Below are positions 1-8,377 of a DNA stretch of 64,000 nt, in pieces (positions within the stretch are counted from its first letter, which is position 1; each line of letters begins with the position of its first letter). Source of the stretch: Roseburia sp. 1XD42-34 (lineage in GTDB: Bacteria > Bacillota > Bacilli > Bacillales > Amphibacillaceae); NCBI RefSeq assembly GCF_009917385.1, contig NZ_QWLJ01000003.1, positions 62,001-126,000 of the forward strand, in the 5' to 3' direction. The position numbers and the translations under genes are program-made. The notes under the pieces were generated by a model. It was not told where the DNA came from, did no database searches, and was given only the letters and a program-made list of their open reading frames with translations.

Positions 1-679
1 GCTCTTCCCCATTTTGCTCGATTTTAGGTTCATTCGCTTGCTTGGAACGTTTTGTGGTTCTTTTTTGTTTCCATGCAGCTTGCGTTCCTTTTATATTACT
101 TACCACCCATTTCCAAAATTTGGCGAAAACATCGCCAATCGATAGCTCCGTCATAAAAATAATACCAATGAGGATCGAAAAAACAGCGACAATTTTAGCC
201 CCAGTAAGAGAAAATAAATAGTAGGAGAACGTAAGCAACAATGCTCCAGCCATCCCTCCACCTAAATACTCTGCTGATAGTTGATTATCAATGTAGCTGG
301 AATAGTTTTTCCATGTTGAACCAATAATTGATATTTGCTGGTTGTTAGCGATAACTTCATCAAACATTTGTGTATGGGTCATCAGCAGTACCCCACCAAA
401 TACAATATAAAAACCAACCATCCTTTTCGTCACAAAGTTTGGTAGTTTTCGCTTTACTACCAACTTAATACCTGTTATTAATAAAAAAACCGACGCACCA
501 AAATACCAAATTCCTAGAAAGAAGCGAAAAAAATGTTCCAGCCCTCCTGGTATAGCACCGTCGCTAATGGCACTGGCGCCACTTCCAAATATCCCTAAAA
601 AAATAAATAAAAGTCCAAGCAATTCTAGCTTCAATTGTTTCTTTAACTTGCTGCTGCGTCTCTTTTTCTTTCTTGCCAT
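1..679 (-). CDS. DNA translocase FtsK/SpoIIIE, N-terminal part (cut by window edge)
   Basis: The first 226 codons of an FtsK/SpoIIIE-type DNA translocase are in the window; the gene runs off the left edge. Translation starts at an ATG at 679 behind GAGGTG and gives a lysine/arginine-rich cytoplasmic tail (MARKKKRRSSKLKK) followed by several hydrophobic segments, the usual membrane-anchor domain. The RecA-like motor and gamma domain lie outside. In B. subtilis the gene after ylzJ is spoIIIE, which pumps the chromosome into the forespore, so position favours SpoIIIE. The anchor alone does not separate it from FtsK-like paralogues such as SftA. It is preceded by about 750 bp of non-coding DNA, so it probably has its own promoter rather than read-through from ylzJ. 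Confidence 0.85.
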   Translation of the reverse strand, partial: MARKKKRRSSKLKKQLKLELLGLLFIFLGIFGSGASAISDGAIPGGLEHFFRFFLGIWYFGASVFLLITGIKLVVKRKLPNFVTKRMVGFYIVFGGVLLMTHTQMFDEVIANNQQISIIGSTWKNYSSYIDNQLSAEYLGGGMAGALLLTFSYYLFSLTGAKIVAVFSILIGIIFMTELSIGDVFAKFWKWVVSNIKGTQAAWKQKRTTKRSKQANEPKIEQNGEE

Positions 680-1427
680 ATTTTCACCTCAATCATTTTG
701 GCGCAATTTATTTAGAAATGAAATACATTTAGTAGTCCGTTTTCCCTCAATCCTATTGGCAGAAGTCGAGATAAAATCAAAGTCAAGTTTCCGAACAAAG
801 GCTCAGAGCGCCCGGTTAGCAACGTAGCGAATGGAACGAAGCAACTAAAGTTTTAGGAATCATGGTGAGGCACGAACCAATGATGACTTATCGTAGGGCG
901 ATTCGTGAAGTCGCCTAGTTGCTGGGTGCTTAAGCCGGACGTGGCTACTCTGTTATTCCGTTATCCCAAAGCATCAAATTTTATACTTTCTTAGCTCCTT
1001 AAAAAGGGAAAACACCTTTTCTGCCCAATACGTTGTTGAGGTAACTTTCTGGATGCTCGAAAAAGAAGCACACTTTGTCTACGTATCTCGTCTTCTACGA
1101 TCGCTAACATACAGGTTTAACAATTCGAATTAGATATCGTCATCTTGCGCTTAGAAACCCTGCTTTGTGTTCGTGCGCTACAACTCGTCACCTAATATTG
1201 GAATAATCATTAATCAGAAAATGCTTTTTCCTCATCGAACTTTTGTAAGCAAAAACGCTGTAGAAAATATGTTCTGACTATGGAAAAACTATTGTAATCT
1301 ATATGTATTACAGATATAATCAGCTTTCATATTCTACCTTATCTAGAGCGATTTTCAAAGTATAACCTCTTCTATCTAGTATATCATACTGTCAAATAGA
1401 AGACGTTTGAAATACAGCTCATCTCCT
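680..1427. other. Long non-coding gap upstream of ftsK/spoIIIE
   Basis: No credible gene is seen between the ftsK start and the ylzJ terminator. The ftsK-proximal part (793–992) is a copy of dispersed repeat family 1. The rest (about 1000–1427) is AT-rich, with short inverted repeats such as TGTAAT…ATTACA near 1290–1310. I could not recognise a promoter for ftsK with confidence. Confidence 0.5.
793..992 (+). repeat. Dispersed repeat family 1, copy A (short form)
   Basis: It begins GAACAAAGGC and carries the family landmarks TTAGCAACGTAGCGA, GGAACGAAGCAACT, GTCGCCTAGTTGCTGG, CCGGACGTGGCTA and GTTATTCCGTTATCC, ending in a TTTTATAC-type AT-rich edge. The same landmarks recur in order near 8378, 11060 and (inverted) 13981. 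This copy lacks the internal CTAAAAAC…GTTTTTAG hairpin module seen in copies C and D. No conserved reading frame spans it. Confidence 0.75.
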
Positions 1428-1472
1428 AAAACAAAAACCGCTTTCATTAGAGGTTCAAAAGCAGCTTTTGTT
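1428..1472 (-). terminator. Rho-independent terminator after ylzJ
   Basis: On the minus strand AACAAAAGCTGCTTT pairs with AAAGCGGTTTTTGTT (15 bp with a few G·U pairs) across a 13-nt loop, then TTAGGAG. It sits about 25 nt after the ylzJ stop and should end the tepA–ylzJ transcript before ftsK. Confidence 0.6.
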
Positions 1473-1495
1473 AAGATTTGTATCGATTTGATTTG

Positions 1496-1711
1496 TTAAA
1501 CGTTTGTTTGGGAAATAATCGTCCCTGGGGACAATTGATGATTTAAAAAGTCCTGTGGATCTGTAGACAGCAGTTGAACAATTTCAAATGATCCGTCCGC
1601 TTTCTTTTCACAATACAATGATTTACCATTGTATGAAATCATTTGTCTTTCCGCATTGTTATTGGCGTTGTAAAAAACATCTTCCATGGATAGCGGCGTA
1701 TAAATAATCAT
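1496..1711 (-). CDS. ylzJ: YlzJ-like small conserved protein
   Basis: A 71-residue protein beginning [13 protein letters not shown]. Sequence, size and place between tepA and ftsK/spoIIIE match the YlzJ family of Bacillaceae, whose function is unknown. It has no signal peptide, membrane segment or catalytic motif. The start overlaps the tepA stop by 4 nt (ATGA), so the two are translationally coupled. A strong terminator follows. The family call is firm because of order and the conserved YTPL start; no function can be offered. Confidence 0.85.
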   Translation of the reverse strand: MIIYTPLSMEDVFYNANNNAERQMISYNGKSLYCEKKADGSFEIVQLLSTDPQDFLNHQLSPGTIISQTNV

Positions 1712-2436
1712 TGCATCACCTGCTGATCTTGAGTTCCATTCGTCTTGATCAATTCGTTCACTTTTTGCATAGCTTCCTTAACGCCGCCAACACCATCAAT
1801 TAATCCATATTCTACCGCTGCTTTTCCAACAACATTCGTACCAATATCCCGTGTTAAGTTACCTTTAGCAAACATTAAATCTTTAAATTTTTCCTCGGTT
1901 ATATTGGAATGGTTCACTACAAAATCGACGACACGATTTTGCATTTCGTCAAGGTATTCAAACGTTTGTGGTACGCCAATGACTAAACCGGTTAAGCGAA
2001 TAGGATGAATGGTCATCGTTGCTGTTGGAGCAATGAACGAATAATCCGTAGCAACGGCAATGGGTACACCGATTGAGTGTCCGCCTCCAAGCACAATGGA
2101 GACGGTTGGCTTAGATATAGAAGTAATCATTTCTGACAGAGCCAATCCTGCTTCAACATCGCCTCCAACTGTATTTAACAAAACAACTAACCCTTCTATT
2201 TTAGGATTCTGCTCAATCGCAACTAATTGAGGTAATAAATGCTCATACTTCGTTGTTTTATTTTGTGGCGGAAGCTGTACATGTCCCTCTACTTGTCCGA
2301 TAATCGATAGAACATGAATATTTGAATCTGGAGCTTGTGGTACATTAGATTGCCCTAATTGTTGTATCTTTTGTACTAAAGAGGAGGAATTGTTATCTTG
2401 TGTTTGGTCCTCTTTTTTTTCTGGCTCATTATTCAT
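1708..2436 (-). CDS. tepA: ClpP-like serine peptidase TepA
   Basis: A 242-residue ClpP/crotonase-fold peptidase of the TepA (YmfB) family. The N-terminal 45 residues are polar and probably disordered. The ClpP-like core follows with [15 protein letters not shown] (oxyanion-hole glycine region) and GGGHSIGVP, where the serine is the predicted nucleophile; the histidine is likely in TIHPIRL. TepA was linked to protein translocation and spore protein turnover in B. subtilis. An AGGAGAG ribosome site 8 nt upstream of ATG 2436 supports the start. It is coupled to ylzJ by a 4-nt overlap. In B. subtilis rnjB lies between dapA and tepA; here only about 208 bp separate them. Confidence 0.9.
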   Translation of the reverse strand: MNNEPEKKEDQTQDNNSSSLVQKIQQLGQSNVPQAPDSNIHVLSIIGQVEGHVQLPPQNKTTKYEHLLPQLVAIEQNPKIEGLVVLLNTVGGDVEAGLALSEMITSISKPTVSIVLGGGHSIGVPIAVATDYSFIAPTATMTIHPIRLTGLVIGVPQTFEYLDEMQNRVVDFVVNHSNITEEKFKDLMFAKGNLTRDIGTNVVGKAAVEYGLIDGVGGVKEAMQKVNELIKTNGTQDQQVMQ

Positions 2437-2623
2437 TTACGTACACTCTCCTCATTAACGAGTTATTCCTTTATTAGTATGAACATAACATCTATGGATC
2501 ATGCAGAAAGAGGAATTTCTTTTAAGGATTTGCTATCTTGTTAAAAACTGATTAGTTCATTTATTAAATGAAAATTTAATACACCATATGTAGGCAGCCG
2601 AAATACTTAATATAGTGCAATTA

Positions 2624-2662
2624 CACGAAAAGAAAATATCGGCTTTATTTGCCGATATTTTC
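2624..2662 (-). terminator. Rho-independent terminator at the end of dapA
   Basis: Minus strand: GAAAATATCGGC, loop AAATAAA, GCCGATATTTTC, then TTTTCGTG. The 12-bp perfect stem includes the last codons and stop of dapA, so coding end and terminator overlap. Confidence 0.85.
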
Positions 2663-3520
2663 TAAAATGGTCGCTAATTCTTTTTTTTCCTGCTGCGATA
2701 ATTCCACAAGTGGCAAGCGCAGACCGCCAACTTCTATACCTTTCATACGTAATGCAGCTTTTACTGGAGATGGTGAAGGTGCCATAAATAGTCCTTTCAT
2801 TACAGGAAGTAAACGACGATGCACCTCTGCTGCCTTTTGCGTTTTTCCTTCATGGAACAACTGAACCATTTGCTGCATTTCCTTTCCAATCACATGCGAT
2901 GCTACCGAAATTACACCAGACCCTCCAACCGATAAGATCGGTAACGTTAAGCTATCGTCCCCACTATATACTGTAAAGTCATCCTCTGTTTGTTCAATAA
3001 TTTGTGATACTTGATCAAGATTTCCGCTCGCTTCTTTTATCGATACAATGTTATCGATTTTACTTAATGCTACGGTTGTTTCTGTCGTAATATTAACAAT
3101 CGACCTTCCTGGTATATTATAAAGCATGACAGGAAGTGATGTGTTTGCTGCTATGGTTTTAAAATGCTCATATAAGCTCCGTTGGTCTGGTTTATTATAA
3201 TATGGTGTCACAAGCATAACCGCATCTACACCACAACATTCCGCTTCTTTGGTTAATGAAATAGAGGCTTTCGTATTATTTCCACCAGTACCTGCAATAA
3301 CAGGCACACGTTTATTTACCTTCTTCACTACGTGTTGAAACAAACTTATTTTTTCTTCAGCTGTTAATGTAGGAGATTCACCTGTTGTTCCTGCAATGAC
3401 CAATCCTTCCGTCCCATTTTCCAATAAGTAATCAATGAGTATATCTGTTTGCACATAATCAATCTTCCCATTTACATCAAATGGTGTGACCATTGCAGTT
3501 AATACATTACCAAAGTTCAT
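2645..3520 (-). CDS. dapA: 4-Hydroxy-tetrahydrodipicolinate synthase
   Basis: DapA condenses pyruvate with aspartate semialdehyde to 4-hydroxy-tetrahydrodipicolinate, the first dedicated step of the lysine/diaminopimelate/dipicolinate branch. The TIM-barrel signatures are present: TAMVTPF at the N terminus, GTTGESPTL (pyruvate carboxylate binding), YNIPGRS (the catalytic tyrosine) and VSIKEASGN with the Schiff-base lysine. I place the start at ATG 3520 (291 aa), 9 nt from AAAGGTG, rather than the upstream in-frame GTG inside the ribosome site. It is the last gene of asd–dapG–dapA. The terminator stem overlaps its 3' end. Length is normal. Confidence 0.95.
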   Translation of the reverse strand: MNFGNVLTAMVTPFDVNGKIDYVQTDILIDYLLENGTEGLVIAGTTGESPTLTAEEKISLFQHVVKKVNKRVPVIAGTGGNNTKASISLTKEAECCGVDAVMLVTPYYNKPDQRSLYEHFKTIAANTSLPVMLYNIPGRSIVNITTETTVALSKIDNIVSIKEASGNLDQVSQIIEQTEDDFTVYSGDDSLTLPILSVGGSGVISVASHVIGKEMQQMVQLFHEGKTQKAAEVHRRLLPVMKGLFMAPSPSPVKAALRMKGIEVGGLRLPLVELSQQEKKELATILENIGK

Positions 3521-3539
3521 TCTTATCACCTTTTTCTAA

Positions 3540-4766
3540 TCATTGTGCAGAGTTGGTTATATGACTCAATTCAAAAGCTTCATGCAACGCATTTACGGCA
3601 GCTTTTAAATCTTTTTCATGTACGAGCACCCAAATTGTCGTATGACTGTCTGCTGATTGAAGGATTTGAACATTTGCATCGGTCAACGCTTGCACAATCT
3701 TTGCAGCAACTCCAGGGACACCGGTCATCCCAGCGCCTACTGCTGAAACCTTTGCACAGTTTTCGGTAATTTCCGGATCAAATCCAAGTGTATTTAATAT
3801 CCGTACCGCTTTTTCCGTATATGCAGTTGGTACCGTATAAATCACGCCAGTAGGTGAAATGGTAATAAAATCGACGGAAATTCCTGCTTCAGCCATTGCT
3901 TTAAATACGTCGGATTGCATTCCAAATGCCGCCTCTTTTGTTTGTACTCGAATTTGGGTAATAGCATCCATATGGGCAATTCCAGTAATTAAACGATCGA
4001 TAATATCCATCCCCTCTACCCGTGAAGACGTTACAAGTGTACCTTTATCTTTCGAGTAGGTAGACCTTACACGTATTGGAATTTTTCCTTGCATCGCAAT
4101 CTCCACCGCCCGGGGATGAATCACTTTTGCTCCTTGATATGCCAAATTACAGATCTCGGAATATGTGACAACATCAAGCGGTCTAGCCGTTTCAACAACC
4201 CGCGGATCAGCAGTCATAATTCCGTTCACATCGGTAAAAATTTCAATTCTTTCTGCAGCTAAAGCAACACCTAATGCTGCAGCCGTCGTGTCACTCCCTC
4301 CACGACCAATCGTCGTTATATCTCCAGATTCGGTCATCCCTTGAAAGCCTGCTACGACGACAACATCATGTGTTTCTAACTCTTGTAAAACTCGCTCAGG
4401 CTTTACTTCTTTAATTTTTGCTTGCGTAAAATCATCTGTTGTAATAAACCCAGCGTGTGCTCCAGTTAAAGCAGTCGCTGTAATATGATGCTTTTGTAAC
4501 TCATTCGATAATACAACGGATGAGATAATCTCACCACAAGACATAAGCATATCCAATTCACGTGAAGCATTTTTATTGGCAGGAAAATCTACAAGACTCA
4601 GCAACGTATCAGTTGCATACGGGTCTGGTTTTCTGCCTAAAGCTGAAACGACAACTACCAATTTGTATTCTTTCACTAACGCATCTTTTATATGTTTAAT
4701 CACATGATCTCGATTTTCTTTTGACTGTACTGAAGTACCGCCAAATTTTTGAACGAGTATTTCCAT
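3540..4766 (-). CDS. dapG: Aspartokinase (DapG type)
   Basis: Aspartate kinase phosphorylates aspartate to start the aspartate family pathway. The 408-residue protein has the N-terminal kinase domain (VQKFGGTSV, GRGGSDTTAAALG, the TDVNGIMTADPR substrate loop) and two C-terminal ACT regulatory domains from about residue 260. Between asd and dapA it is most likely the B. subtilis DapG type (aspartokinase I), which is inhibited by meso-diaminopimelate and also supplies spore dipicolinate. Which ligand inhibits this copy cannot be read from the sequence. It lies 10 nt after asd in the same transcript. No lysine riboswitch is visible upstream, consistent with DapG rather than LysC. Confidence 0.93.
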   Translation of the reverse strand: MEILVQKFGGTSVQSKENRDHVIKHIKDALVKEYKLVVVVSALGRKPDPYATDTLLSLVDFPANKNASRELDMLMSCGEIISSVVLSNELQKHHITATALTGAHAGFITTDDFTQAKIKEVKPERVLQELETHDVVVVAGFQGMTESGDITTIGRGGSDTTAAALGVALAAERIEIFTDVNGIMTADPRVVETARPLDVVTYSEICNLAYQGAKVIHPRAVEIAMQGKIPIRVRSTYSKDKGTLVTSSRVEGMDIIDRLITGIAHMDAITQIRVQTKEAAFGMQSDVFKAMAEAGISVDFITISPTGVIYTVPTAYTEKAVRILNTLGFDPEITENCAKVSAVGAGMTGVPGVAAKIVQALTDANVQILQSADSHTTIWVLVHEKDLKAAVNALHEAFELSHITNSAQ

Positions 4767-4776
4767 TCGTACACCT

Positions 4777-5829
4777 CTATCGTTGCAACCAATTATTTTG
4801 AATTAATTCTTGAGCGATTTGTACGGTATTCCACGCTGCTCCTTTTAATAAATTATCGGAGACAATCCATAGATGGAACCCTTGTTTATTATCTAAATCT
4901 TTACGAACTCTACCGACAAACACATCTTGCTTCCCTTCTGCAGTTAATGGTGTTGGATAGAGCTGCTCTTTCGGATCATCCTGTAATACGATCCCTTCTG
5001 CTTGCTGTAATTCCCTCCATATATCTTCCACGGTCACATCTTCATTGTCCACCTCAATATATACACTCTCTGCATGGGAAGTAAAGAATGGCAGACGGAC
5101 ACACGTAGCAGCCACTGAAAGATCAGGTGCATGCATGATTTTTTTGGTTTCTTGAATCATTTTCATTTCTTCAAATGTATAACCATTTTCCTGAAAGACA
5201 TCAATTTGTGGCAACGCATTAAATGCAATCGGATAATGCTTTTCGTCGCCTTTAACAGGAAGAAGCTCTGCCTCCATCTCTTCTCCAGACAAATAAGCTT
5301 TCGATTGATTTGCCAATTCATCACATGCTTCATTACCTGCACCTGACACTGCCTGATAAGTAGATACAATAATTCGCTTTAATCCAAACGCAGTTTTTAA
5401 TGGCTGTAATGCGGCTACCATTTGAATGGTGGAGCAATTCGGATTGGCGATAATTCCTTGATGGTGTTGCAAGTCCGTTTTATTTACTTCTGGAACAACG
5501 AGCGGTACCGATTCATCCATCCGAAACGCACTTGTATTGTCAATCACAACTGCACCACGTTTTACAGCTTCTTGAGCTAATTTCTTGGAAACCGAACCAC
5601 CTGCTGAAAACAGAGCGATATCAACCCCTTCAAAGCTTTCTGGTACTGCTTCCTCGACAATGATTTCTTCTTGTTTAAATAGCTGCTTAGATCCTGCTGA
5701 ACGTTTGGATGACAAAAGCTTTAAATTATTTATTGGAAAATCTTTCTCTTGTAATAATTCAAGTATCTTTTGGCCAACTGCACCTGTTGCCCCAACAACA
5801 GCTACATTATATGCTGATTTTTGCGACAT
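4777..5829 (-). CDS. asd: Aspartate-semialdehyde dehydrogenase
   Basis: Asd reduces aspartyl phosphate to aspartate semialdehyde with NADPH. The Rossmann motif VVGATGAVG lies near residue 15 and the catalytic cysteine is in NPNCSTIQM near residue 130. The predicted product is 350 aa, normal for the family. I place the start at ATG 5829, 9 nt after GGAAGGGAGC; a longer in-frame TTG start at 5850 lies inside the ribosome site and is unlikely. It follows dpaB by about 60 nt and precedes dapG by 10 nt, so spoVF–asd–dapG–dapA may be one long transcript during sporulation. Confidence 0.95.
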   Translation of the reverse strand: MSQKSAYNVAVVGATGAVGQKILELLQEKDFPINNLKLLSSKRSAGSKQLFKQEEIIVEEAVPESFEGVDIALFSAGGSVSKKLAQEAVKRGAVVIDNTSAFRMDESVPLVVPEVNKTDLQHHQGIIANPNCSTIQMVAALQPLKTAFGLKRIIVSTYQAVSGAGNEACDELANQSKAYLSGEEMEAELLPVKGDEKHYPIAFNALPQIDVFQENGYTFEEMKMIQETKKIMHAPDLSVAATCVRLPFFTSHAESVYIEVDNEDVTVEDIWRELQQAEGIVLQDDPKEQLYPTPLTAEGKQDVFVGRVRKDLDNKQGFHLWIVSDNLLKGAAWNTVQIAQELIQNNWLQR

Positions 5830-5891
5830 GGATTTATTGCTCCCTTCCAAAACTAGATTATTAGACTTCTAGCTTATCATTTTACCATAGA

Positions 5892-6482
5892 TCAGCTTTG
5901 ATGAGGAACAATAACTGGTTGAAGTTGTTTGAATTCAAGTGCAGCTTCTACCGTTTCGGGTAATAATTCCATTTTAGCAACGAGTGAATTCGGTTTTAAA
6001 TACGGGTCATCCTGTCCGTAAGGAATAAAGTAAATAAATTTACTAGCCATTAACCGCATTAAATTAACCCCATTTAATCCAAGTGCATCGTTCGTCGACA
6101 CACCTACTACAACAGGTTTTTGATTACGCATCGTTGCTTTAGCAGCCATTAAAACGGGGCTGTCTGTTAACGCGTTGGCAAGTTTGCTTAAGGAATTTCC
6201 TGTTAACGGGGCAATTACCATGCAATCCAATGGCATTTTCGGTCCTAAAGGCTCCGCCTCTGGCATCGTTGTAATAATATCTTTTCCAGTAATGGATGCG
6301 ATTTTCTCCATATGGTCCTCTGCGTCGCCAAATTTCGTATCCGTTGTTCGAACTGTATACGTTACAATTGGGACGACTTCAGCACCAAGCTCCATTAATT
6401 TCTCTAGTTGCGGGAATACTTGATCATACGTGCAATGTGATCCAGTTAAACCAAAGCCGATTCTTTTACCTGCTAAATTCAT
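5892..6482 (-). CDS. dpaB: Dipicolinate synthase subunit B
   Basis: DpaB (SpoVFB) is the flavoprotein-like subunit of dipicolinate synthase, which makes the spore-core chelator dipicolinic acid in the mother cell. The protein has the UbiX/flavoprotein fold motifs GFGLTGSHCTYDQV near the N terminus and MVIAPLTGNSLSKLANALTD in the middle. ATG 6482 behind AGGAGGGTG gives 196 aa, close to the 200 aa of B. subtilis; upstream in-frame codons have no ribosome site. It is separated from dpaA by about 212 nt, which hold a repeat copy and a small hairpin, whereas the genes are nearly adjacent in B. subtilis. Confidence 0.93.
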   Translation of the reverse strand: MNLAGKRIGFGLTGSHCTYDQVFPQLEKLMELGAEVVPIVTYTVRTTDTKFGDAEDHMEKIASITGKDIITTMPEAEPLGPKMPLDCMVIAPLTGNSLSKLANALTDSPVLMAAKATMRNQKPVVVGVSTNDALGLNGVNLMRLMASKFIYFIPYGQDDPYLKPNSLVAKMELLPETVEAALEFKQLQPVIVPHQS

Positions 6483-6502
6483 CCGTAACACCCTCCTATA
6501 TA

Positions 6503-6570
6503 TAAAGTGAATCTTCAATCAGTGAGAATTTCTTTTTCTCTACTCCTTGTTCATACTGCAAGAGTATGAC
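6503..6570 (+). repeat. Dispersed repeat family 2, diverged copy in the spoVF operon
   Basis: Contains TATAAAGTGAATCTTCAATC, AGTGAGAATTTC, CTTGTTCATACTGC and AGAGTATGACATAAGAT, matching in order the family-2 copies near 7757, 14372 and 21973. It lies between dpaA and dpaB, directly upstream of the dpaB ribosome site. Confidence 0.55.
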
Positions 6571-6658
6571 ATAAGATCTTTGCATAGCATCCACCATTTA
6601 ACTTGCAGTTAAAATCTTCCACTATCCTACTTGGATTTTTTACTTCGTAGAATGGAAA

Positions 6659-6675
6659 GGCAGGTATTACCTGCC
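6659..6675 (-). terminator. Short hairpin after dpaA (weak terminator or attenuator)
   Basis: GGCAGGTATTACCTGCC is a perfect 7-bp stem with a 3-nt loop, about 20 nt after the dpaA stop. On the minus strand it is followed by TTTCCATTCT, a poor T-tract, so it is more likely a partial terminator or mRNA-stabilising hairpin. Confidence 0.4.
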
Positions 6676-6694
6676 AGTTACTTGTGGATAAAGG

Positions 6695-7579
6695 TTACTT
6701 CGTTTCACCCTGTTTCAATAATTCTTGTTTAATGACATCAGCCAATATTTTCCCGGCTGTTTTAGGTGCCACAATGCTCGGTAAACTACGAGATAAAATG
6801 GCTTTAATCCCCCGTTGTTTCGCATAGGCAAAATCCGTACCACCTGGTTTTGAGGCTAAATCAATAATGACTGCATGTGAAGGAAGGTGCTTCATTTCTT
6901 CTTTCCCAATCACTGAAGCAGGTATAGTATTAATTAATAGATCGCAATCTTCCATATAAGACGCCAATTGATCCAAAGGAATAGCCGTTAGTCCCATTTC
7001 TGTCACTCTTGCTAAATCCTTCATTTGTGTAGCGCTAACAGAAACTTTTGCGCCTAATGCTGAAAACTTGTTCGCCACGGTATTTCCGACTCTACCGAAG
7101 CCAACAACGACGACTCGCGAGGAATGGATGGTGAAATCTGTATGCTCTATAGCCATCATAATCGTACCTTCTGCAGTCGGAATGGAATTGTAAATGGCAA
7201 CATCATCTCGTTCCAATAACGGAATCAGCTTGGCATTTGCGCTATTTACTGCATCGATTAAATAGTCATTAGCTATTCCAGAAAACACAATTGTCGATTT
7301 ACGTAATTGTTTGAACCAGTCGTGGGAAAGGTGGATAGGTTTTTCTGAAAACACGGGTTCCACTTTTCCATCAGAATTGGTGCCGGTTATAGGCAAGATA
7401 ATGACATCTAAACTGCTTGGGGTAACCTCATCTATATCCATTTGCTTTAAGCCCGTGAAGCCTTGCTCCAATTTGTCAAATCCAATCAATAAAAGGGTTG
7501 TATCGGTTAATGCTTGAAGTTGGCGAATCAACTCTAAATAACGGGCATCTCCGCCAATAATTGCAATTGTTCGGTCCAT
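6695..7579 (-). CDS. dpaA: Dipicolinate synthase subunit A
   Basis: DpaA (SpoVFA) is the NAD(P)-binding subunit of dipicolinate synthase. It carries an N-terminal IAIIGGDARYLELIRQL region, a Rossmann motif VGFGRVGNTVANKFSALGA at about residues 155–175 and the family stretch LASKPGGTDF. A start at ATG 7579 gives 294 aa, like B. subtilis; a GTG at 7591 in frame overlaps the ribosome site GGAGGGTG, so the exact start is uncertain by four codons. A sigma-K promoter match lies 40–80 nt upstream, as expected for a late mother-cell gene. Downstream are dpaB, asd, dapG and dapA, which supply its substrate. Confidence 0.93.
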   Translation of the reverse strand: MDRTIAIIGGDARYLELIRQLQALTDTTLLLIGFDKLEQGFTGLKQMDIDEVTPSSLDVIILPITGTNSDGKVEPVFSEKPIHLSHDWFKQLRKSTIVFSGIANDYLIDAVNSANAKLIPLLERDDVAIYNSIPTAEGTIMMAIEHTDFTIHSSRVVVVGFGRVGNTVANKFSALGAKVSVSATQMKDLARVTEMGLTAIPLDQLASYMEDCDLLINTIPASVIGKEEMKHLPSHAVIIDLASKPGGTDFAYAKQRGIKAILSRSLPSIVAPKTAGKILADVIKQELLKQGETK

Positions 7580-7626
7580 CCTTGTAAACACCCTCCAAAC
7601 GTGCCATTTTCATTCGCATTTCTTTA

Positions 7627-7656
7627 TAGCTTATGTGTGAAAATCGAGTTAGTGAT
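7627..7656 (-). promoter_or_regulatory. Predicted sigma-K promoter of dpaA (spoVF)
   Basis: On the minus strand CATAAGCTA matches the sigma-K -10 consensus CATANNNTA exactly (7627–7635). An AC-containing -35 (TCAC, 7652–7655) lies 16 nt upstream. The spacing to the dpaA start is about 45 nt. spoVF is a known sigma-K operon in B. subtilis, which supports the call. Confidence 0.55.
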
Positions 7657-7754
7657 TCCATTTTTAAGAAAAGAGTCATTCAACTCAGATTAAAATAATG
7701 GGGCGAATTCTAGGATTAAGCTAAACCAAATCATTTTCTAAAAAGAACAATTAT

Positions 7755-7845
7755 GCACCTAAAGTGAATTTTCCATCAGTGGGAGGGTTGGTTTCATTCA
7801 TTCCCCATTCTTTACCGTAATGGTATGACTTAAAGGTCTGTTACG
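7755..7845 (+). repeat. Dispersed repeat family 2, copy upstream of dpaA
   Basis: It reads CTAAAGTGAATTTTCCATCAG … TTTCATTCATTCC … TACCGTAATGGTATGACTTA … GGTCTGTTACGA. The same landmarks occur near 14372 and 21973. It contains the small palindrome TACC-gtaat-GGTA. No coding frame is conserved. The surrounding gap (7592–8064) otherwise holds the dpaA promoter and the ymxH terminator. Confidence 0.7.
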
Positions 7846-7940
7846 AGGGTTTTTATGGGGTGTTATCTCCGACTTAGACTTGTTCCAGTACAGATTATCC
7901 AACTCCTGAAGAAAGAGCCTTCCAGCATCTTATATATGGA

Positions 7941-7974
7941 ATACAAAAGGCTGCTACCACTTTCGATAACAGCC
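7941..7974 (-). terminator. Rho-independent terminator downstream of ymxH
   Basis: Minus strand: GGCTGTTATC, loop GAAAGT, GGTAGCAGCC, then TTTTGTATTCC. The 10-bp stem has two G·U pairs. It lies about 90 nt after the ymxH stop. Confidence 0.75.
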
Positions 7975-8064
7975 GAGACATTACCCTATCCTGCTAAGGT
8001 GCTGGCAATTGCATCGATAAATGAAATATACGTTGTAGAGGAGCAAATGGATTGCTAACTACAT

Positions 8065-8307
8065 TTAAAAATTCTTTTCCGTATCGATAATGATCATGTC
8101 TTCTCCCACTTTTTTAATAGCACTCCAACGAATTTTTGTTTCTTCTGCTTCTTTTTTTAGACCAAACCACTTGTAATTTGGAATAATGAAGGCTTCAATT
8201 TGTCCAGTCGTTTCATTTATTTCTAAATCAGTTTGTCCTAAAATACCTAAACGAGATCCTTCTTGGACGTTAACAATTTCTTTTCCACTAATTTCCTTGT
8301 AACGCAA
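8065..8307 (-). CDS. ymxH: YlmC/YmxH family PRC-barrel protein
   Basis: A small protein of the YlmC/YmxH family, a PRC-barrel-like domain found in spore formers; the molecular role is not established. I place the start at TTG 8307, 7 nt after AGGGGGG, giving 80 aa beginning RYKEISGKEIVNV, which matches the family N terminus. Upstream in-frame ATGs sit before the ribosome site and would add RBS-encoded residues. The segment GSRLGILGQTDLEIN is typical. A terminator lies just upstream and another downstream, so it appears to be monocistronic. Confidence 0.85.
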   Translation of the reverse strand: MRYKEISGKEIVNVQEGSRLGILGQTDLEINETTGQIEAFIIPNYKWFGLKKEAEETKIRWSAIKKVGEDMIIIDTEKNF

Positions 8308-8347
8308 TTTATCCCCCCTATGCATCATTTCTATAATATATATGCAA

Positions 8348-8375
8348 AAAAAACCTATGTTATCATAGGTTTTTT
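8348..8375 (-). terminator. Terminator between mlpA and ymxH
   Basis: AAAACCTATG-TTAT-CATAGGTTTT is a perfect 10-bp stem flanked by A and T runs on both sides, so it could act in both directions. On the minus strand it ends in TTTTTTTTGCATA, about 330 nt after the mlpA stop and just before the ymxH leader. Confidence 0.8.
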
Positions 8376-8377
8376 AG

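Noticed and set aside
567..827. 86-codon plus-strand frame at the ftsK start
   Set aside because: Overlaps the ftsK 5' end in antisense and runs into repeat family 1. Composition is not protein-like.
7855..8058. 67-codon plus-strand frame between dpaA and ymxH
   Set aside because: It spans the ymxH terminator stem and starts inside the edge of a family-2 repeat. No ribosome site or homology is recognised.
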